From NCBI GenBank assembly GCA_030671985.1, contig DAOVHI010000044.1:1-10148 (forward strand): 10,148 nucleotides of DNA. The letters run 5' to 3'. The notes under the pieces were generated by a model. That model saw nothing but the letters and a program-made list of their open reading frames with translations. It searched no databases and had not been told where the DNA came from. Origin of the DNA: JAHJDO01 sp030671985 [NCBI: bacterium] (GTDB taxonomy: Bacteria; JAHJDO01). Positions 8,613 through 10,148 of the stretch are shown piece by piece. Each line of letters starts with the position of its first letter. Position 1 is the stretch's first letter. The position numbers and the translations under genes were made by a program.

Positions 8613-8624
8613 ATTCTGCAGAAT
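8613..8624. promoter_or_regulatory. 12-bp perfect palindrome over the rpmB -10/start region
   Basis: ATTCTGCAGAAT is a perfect 12-bp palindrome. It overlaps three bases of the predicted rpmB -10 hexamer and covers the expected transcription start near 8615. This is where a repressor dimer would block the promoter, so it is a candidate operator. I do not recognise the motif as that of a known regulator, and a single palindrome of this size in AT-rich DNA can be chance. Confidence 0.3.
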
Positions 8625-8650
8625 ATAGCATACTTATTCTTTCCTTGCAA
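8622..8650 (-). promoter_or_regulatory. Putative sigma70-type promoter for rpmB
   Basis: On the minus strand TTGCAA (8650-8645) and TATATT (8627-8622) are separated by exactly 17 nt, and the -10 is preceded by TG plus one base (extended -10). Transcription would start near 8615, giving a leader of about 51 nt ending in the strong rpmB ribosome binding site. This is the best-looking promoter in the window, as expected for a ribosomal protein gene. Confidence 0.7.
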
Positions 8651-8662
8651 TGCTTTTCCTGC

Positions 8663-8691
8663 TTGTCAAAATCAGCGCATAATGATAGCAT
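8663..8691 (+). promoter_or_regulatory. Putative promoter for kdsB, placed for a leaderless mRNA
   Basis: TTGTCA (8663-8668, five of six -35 consensus bases) is followed after 17 nt by TAGCAT (8686-8691, four of six -10 bases). Transcription would begin near 8698, at or within a few bases of the kdsB ATG at 8701. The -35 elements of this promoter and the opposing rpmB promoter are only 12 nt apart. Confidence 0.45.
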
Positions 8692-8700
8692 GATATCGTT

Positions 8701-9450
8701 ATGAAAAGTCATAAGCCCAAAATAGTTGCTGTTATTCCTGCAAGATATGAATCCACCAGACTTCCGGGAAAAGCACTCAAGGATATTTGCGGAAAGCCCA
8801 TGATACAACATGTCTATGAAAGAGTGTCTAGTGCCAAACTTATTCATCGGGTAATCATAGCTACAGATGACAAACGGATACTAAGCATAGTGCAAAAATT
8901 TGGAGCTAATGTCGAAATGTCTCCAAAAAGCTGCAAATCCGGCACTGACAGGATTGCATGTGTAGTCAAGAAAATGCCTGATATAAGTGAAGATGACATT
9001 ATCATCAATGTGCAGGGAGATGAACCTTTAATAGAGCCGCAAGCTATCGAAAAACTTGCGGAGACAATATCTGAAGACTCAGATATTCATATGGCAAGTT
9101 TAATGACTAAAATATTTGACATTAATGAGTTGACGGATCCGAACGTAGTCAAAGTTGTTGTGGATAAAGATAATTTTGCGTTATACTTTTCCCGCTCTCC
9201 CATTCCATTTTCAAGGGATAAAGAGAAAACCGACATATTCTACAAGCACTTGGGAATGTATGCTTATAGAAAACATTTCTTATTAAAGTATTCCCAAATG
9301 CCTCAAACATATCTTGAAAAGATTGAAAAACTTGAACAACTTAGAGTTCTTGAACATGGATACAGGATAAAAATGGCAGAAACAGAATTTGACTCAATGA
9401 GTATTGATACTCCTGCGAATTTAGAAAAAGTTTTATCTCTTCTTCGCTAA
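8701..9450 (+). CDS. kdsB: 3-deoxy-manno-octulosonate cytidylyltransferase (CMP-Kdo synthetase)
   Basis: This 249-residue cytoplasmic enzyme couples CTP and Kdo to CMP-Kdo, the activated sugar for the lipopolysaccharide inner core. Signature blocks: IPARYESTRLPGKAL (12-26) for nucleotide binding, SGTDRIA (80-86), NVQGDEPLI (103-111) with the metal-binding aspartate, YFSRSPIPF (162-170), HLGMYAY (183-189), EQLRVLEHG (212-220) and SIDTPANLEKV (234-244). Length is normal. The ATG at 8701 is the only plausible start, as an in-frame stop lies at 8686-8688, yet no Shine-Dalgarno sequence is visible before it. The other Kdo genes (kdsA, kdsC, kdsD, waaA) are not in this window. Its 3' end overlaps the converging glycosyltransferase gene by 18 nt. 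Kdo use implies a Gram-negative outer membrane or a Kdo-containing capsule. Confidence 0.97.
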   Translation: MKSHKPKIVAVIPARYESTRLPGKALKDICGKPMIQHVYERVSSAKLIHRVIIATDDKRILSIVQKFGANVEMSPKSCKSGTDRIACVVKKMPDISEDDIIINVQGDEPLIEPQAIEKLAETISEDSDIHMASLMTKIFDINELTDPNVVKVVVDKDNFALYFSRSPIPFSRDKEKTDIFYKHLGMYAYRKHFLLKYSQMPQTYLEKIEKLEQLRVLEHGYRIKMAETEFDSMSIDTPANLEKVLSLLR

Positions 9451-10148
9451 ACAAGTTTTATAAAGATTATCCGTTTGGCGTGCCATTTCCTGAATGCTGA
9501 ACTTTGTTACGCGTTCTCTGGCTTTTCTTCCCATATCGATTCTTAGTTGCTTATTATCCAAAATTTTTGCAATTGCATTTGCCAGTTTAGCACTGTTTGC
9601 CGAAGGAACAATAAAACCTGTTTCACCATTAATCACCGCCTCGCTATTCCCTCCAACGTCTGTTGCTACAACAGGTTTCCCTGCTGCCATTGATTCCAAT
9701 ATAATATTTGAAAACCCCTCTATGAAAGATGAGAGAACAGAAACATCTACAATGTGAAGCAACTCGGGGATATCATGTCTAAGTCCTGTAAATATTACCT
9801 TGCCTCTTATCCCTAGTTTCATCGCCCGTTCCTTGAGTTCGGATTCTAATGGGCCTTCTCCAACAATCATGAATTTCACGTTATCGATTGCTTTATTTAT
9901 CTTAGATGCCGCCTCTAAAAAATACTTATGTCCTTTTTGAGGATAAAGACGCGCAAAAATCCCAACTAACAGCTCATCTTCTGCGACGCCAATTTCCTTT
10001 CTCCTAGCCTGATAGTCAAAGTCTTTATTAAAGTCTTCAACATCTATCCCGTTATATATTGTCACAAACTTATGAGCAGCAATTCCTGACGTTTTAATTT
10101 TAAATTCTTTCCCCGCATCTGAGGCAGATCTTGCTTTATCTGTATCCC
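9433..10148 (-). CDS. GT4-family glycosyltransferase, C-terminal part (start outside window)
   Basis: The 237 residues visible are the nucleotide-sugar-binding C-terminal domain of a GT-B fold glycosyltransferase of family 4. It shows IYNGID at the domain boundary, GIFARLYPQKGHKYFLEA, VKFMIVGEGPLESELKE, VIFTGLRHDIPELLHIVDV and then SFIEGFSNIILESMAAGKPV with the EX7E pair (the two Glu of EGFSNIILE), followed by VATDVGGNSEAVINGETGF. The reading frame stays open to the right edge, so the acceptor-binding N-terminal domain is missing; a GTG at 10065 inside the conserved block is not the start. No membrane segment is visible in this part. GT4 enzymes build lipopolysaccharide, capsule or glycolipid, which fits the neighbouring kdsB, but donor and acceptor cannot be deduced. 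It converges on kdsB with an 18-nt overlap. Confidence 0.92.
   Translation of the reverse strand, partial: DTDKARSASDAGKEFKIKTSGIAAHKFVTIYNGIDVEDFNKDFDYQARRKEIGVAEDELLVGIFARLYPQKGHKYFLEAASKINKAIDNVKFMIVGEGPLESELKERAMKLGIRGKVIFTGLRHDIPELLHIVDVSVLSSFIEGFSNIILESMAAGKPVVATDVGGNSEAVINGETGFIVPSANSAKLANAIAKILDNKQLRIDMGRKARERVTKFSIQEMARQTDNLYKTCLAKKR

Noticed and set aside
8664-8669. Exact TTGACA -35 consensus on the minus strand upstream of rpmB
   Set aside because: No acceptable -10 hexamer lies 16-18 nt downstream; the TTGCAA/TATATT pair closer to rpmB is complete.
8584-8847. 87-codon minus-strand frame overlapping the start of kdsB
   Set aside because: Most of it is antisense to kdsB codons and it has no family resemblance; only its last four codons matter, as a possible leader ORF of rpmB.
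10063-10065. GTG as the start of the glycosyltransferase
   Set aside because: It is the valine of the conserved KFVTIYNGID block; the frame continues without a stop to the window edge, so the gene is truncated by the window.
1-10148. Mobile element, defence island, CRISPR or biosynthetic cluster
   Set aside because: No transposase, integrase, nuclease effector, repeat array or terminal inverted repeat is visible; all genes are housekeeping or common envelope genes with similar base use.

Overview
The window looks like a compact stretch of chromosome from an AT-rich, Gram-negative-type bacterium. KdsB (CMP-Kdo synthesis) points to a Kdo-containing outer-membrane glycolipid. The split glyQ/glyS glycyl-tRNA synthetase, RecO, RecJ and a short zinc-type bL28 are all bacterial. 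The Bat-like envelope cluster, the short bL28, an apparent TTG start and the very tight packing would fit an uncultivated lineage near Omnitrophota/PVC or a similar candidate phylum. That placement is an impression from gene style only and is low confidence.

Layout. Positions 1-6513 hold seven genes on the minus strand, read from right to left: recO, glyQ, glyS, a MoxR-type AAA+ ATPase, a DUF58 protein, a small one-TM DUF4381-like protein, and the start of a BatA-like VWA membrane protein that runs off the left edge. Every junction is an overlap or a gap of at most 19 nt, so they can form one transcript starting from the 153-nt recO/recJ intergenic region. From that region recJ runs to the right (6667-8376). 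It meets rpmB (minus, 8373-8564) tail to tail with a 4-nt overlap. A second divergent intergenic region (8565-8700) separates rpmB from kdsB (plus, 8701-9450). kdsB in turn overlaps by 18 nt, tail to tail, a GT4-type glycosyltransferase (minus) that runs off the right edge.

Function. RecJ (5'-3' ssDNA exonuclease) and RecO (RecA loading, annealing) belong to the same RecFOR gap-repair pathway and sit back to back over a shared regulatory region. GlyQ and GlyS form the alpha2beta2 glycyl-tRNA synthetase. The MoxR, DUF58, DUF4381 and BatA genes are the usual front part of a Bat/MoxR cluster: an AAA+ ATPase thought to act on VWA-domain partners at the membrane. KdsB and the glycosyltransferase fit glycolipid or polysaccharide assembly.

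I find no mobile element, CRISPR array, phage gene, tRNA, rRNA or toxin-antitoxin pair, and no gene-free stretch over 300 bases. The content is mostly ordinary housekeeping. The points worth a second look are small-scale: a shifted cysteine in the RecO zinc site, a possible leaderless kdsB mRNA, the rpmB leader (palindrome, hairpin, four-codon ORF), and coupling of a Bat cluster to recO-glyQS.
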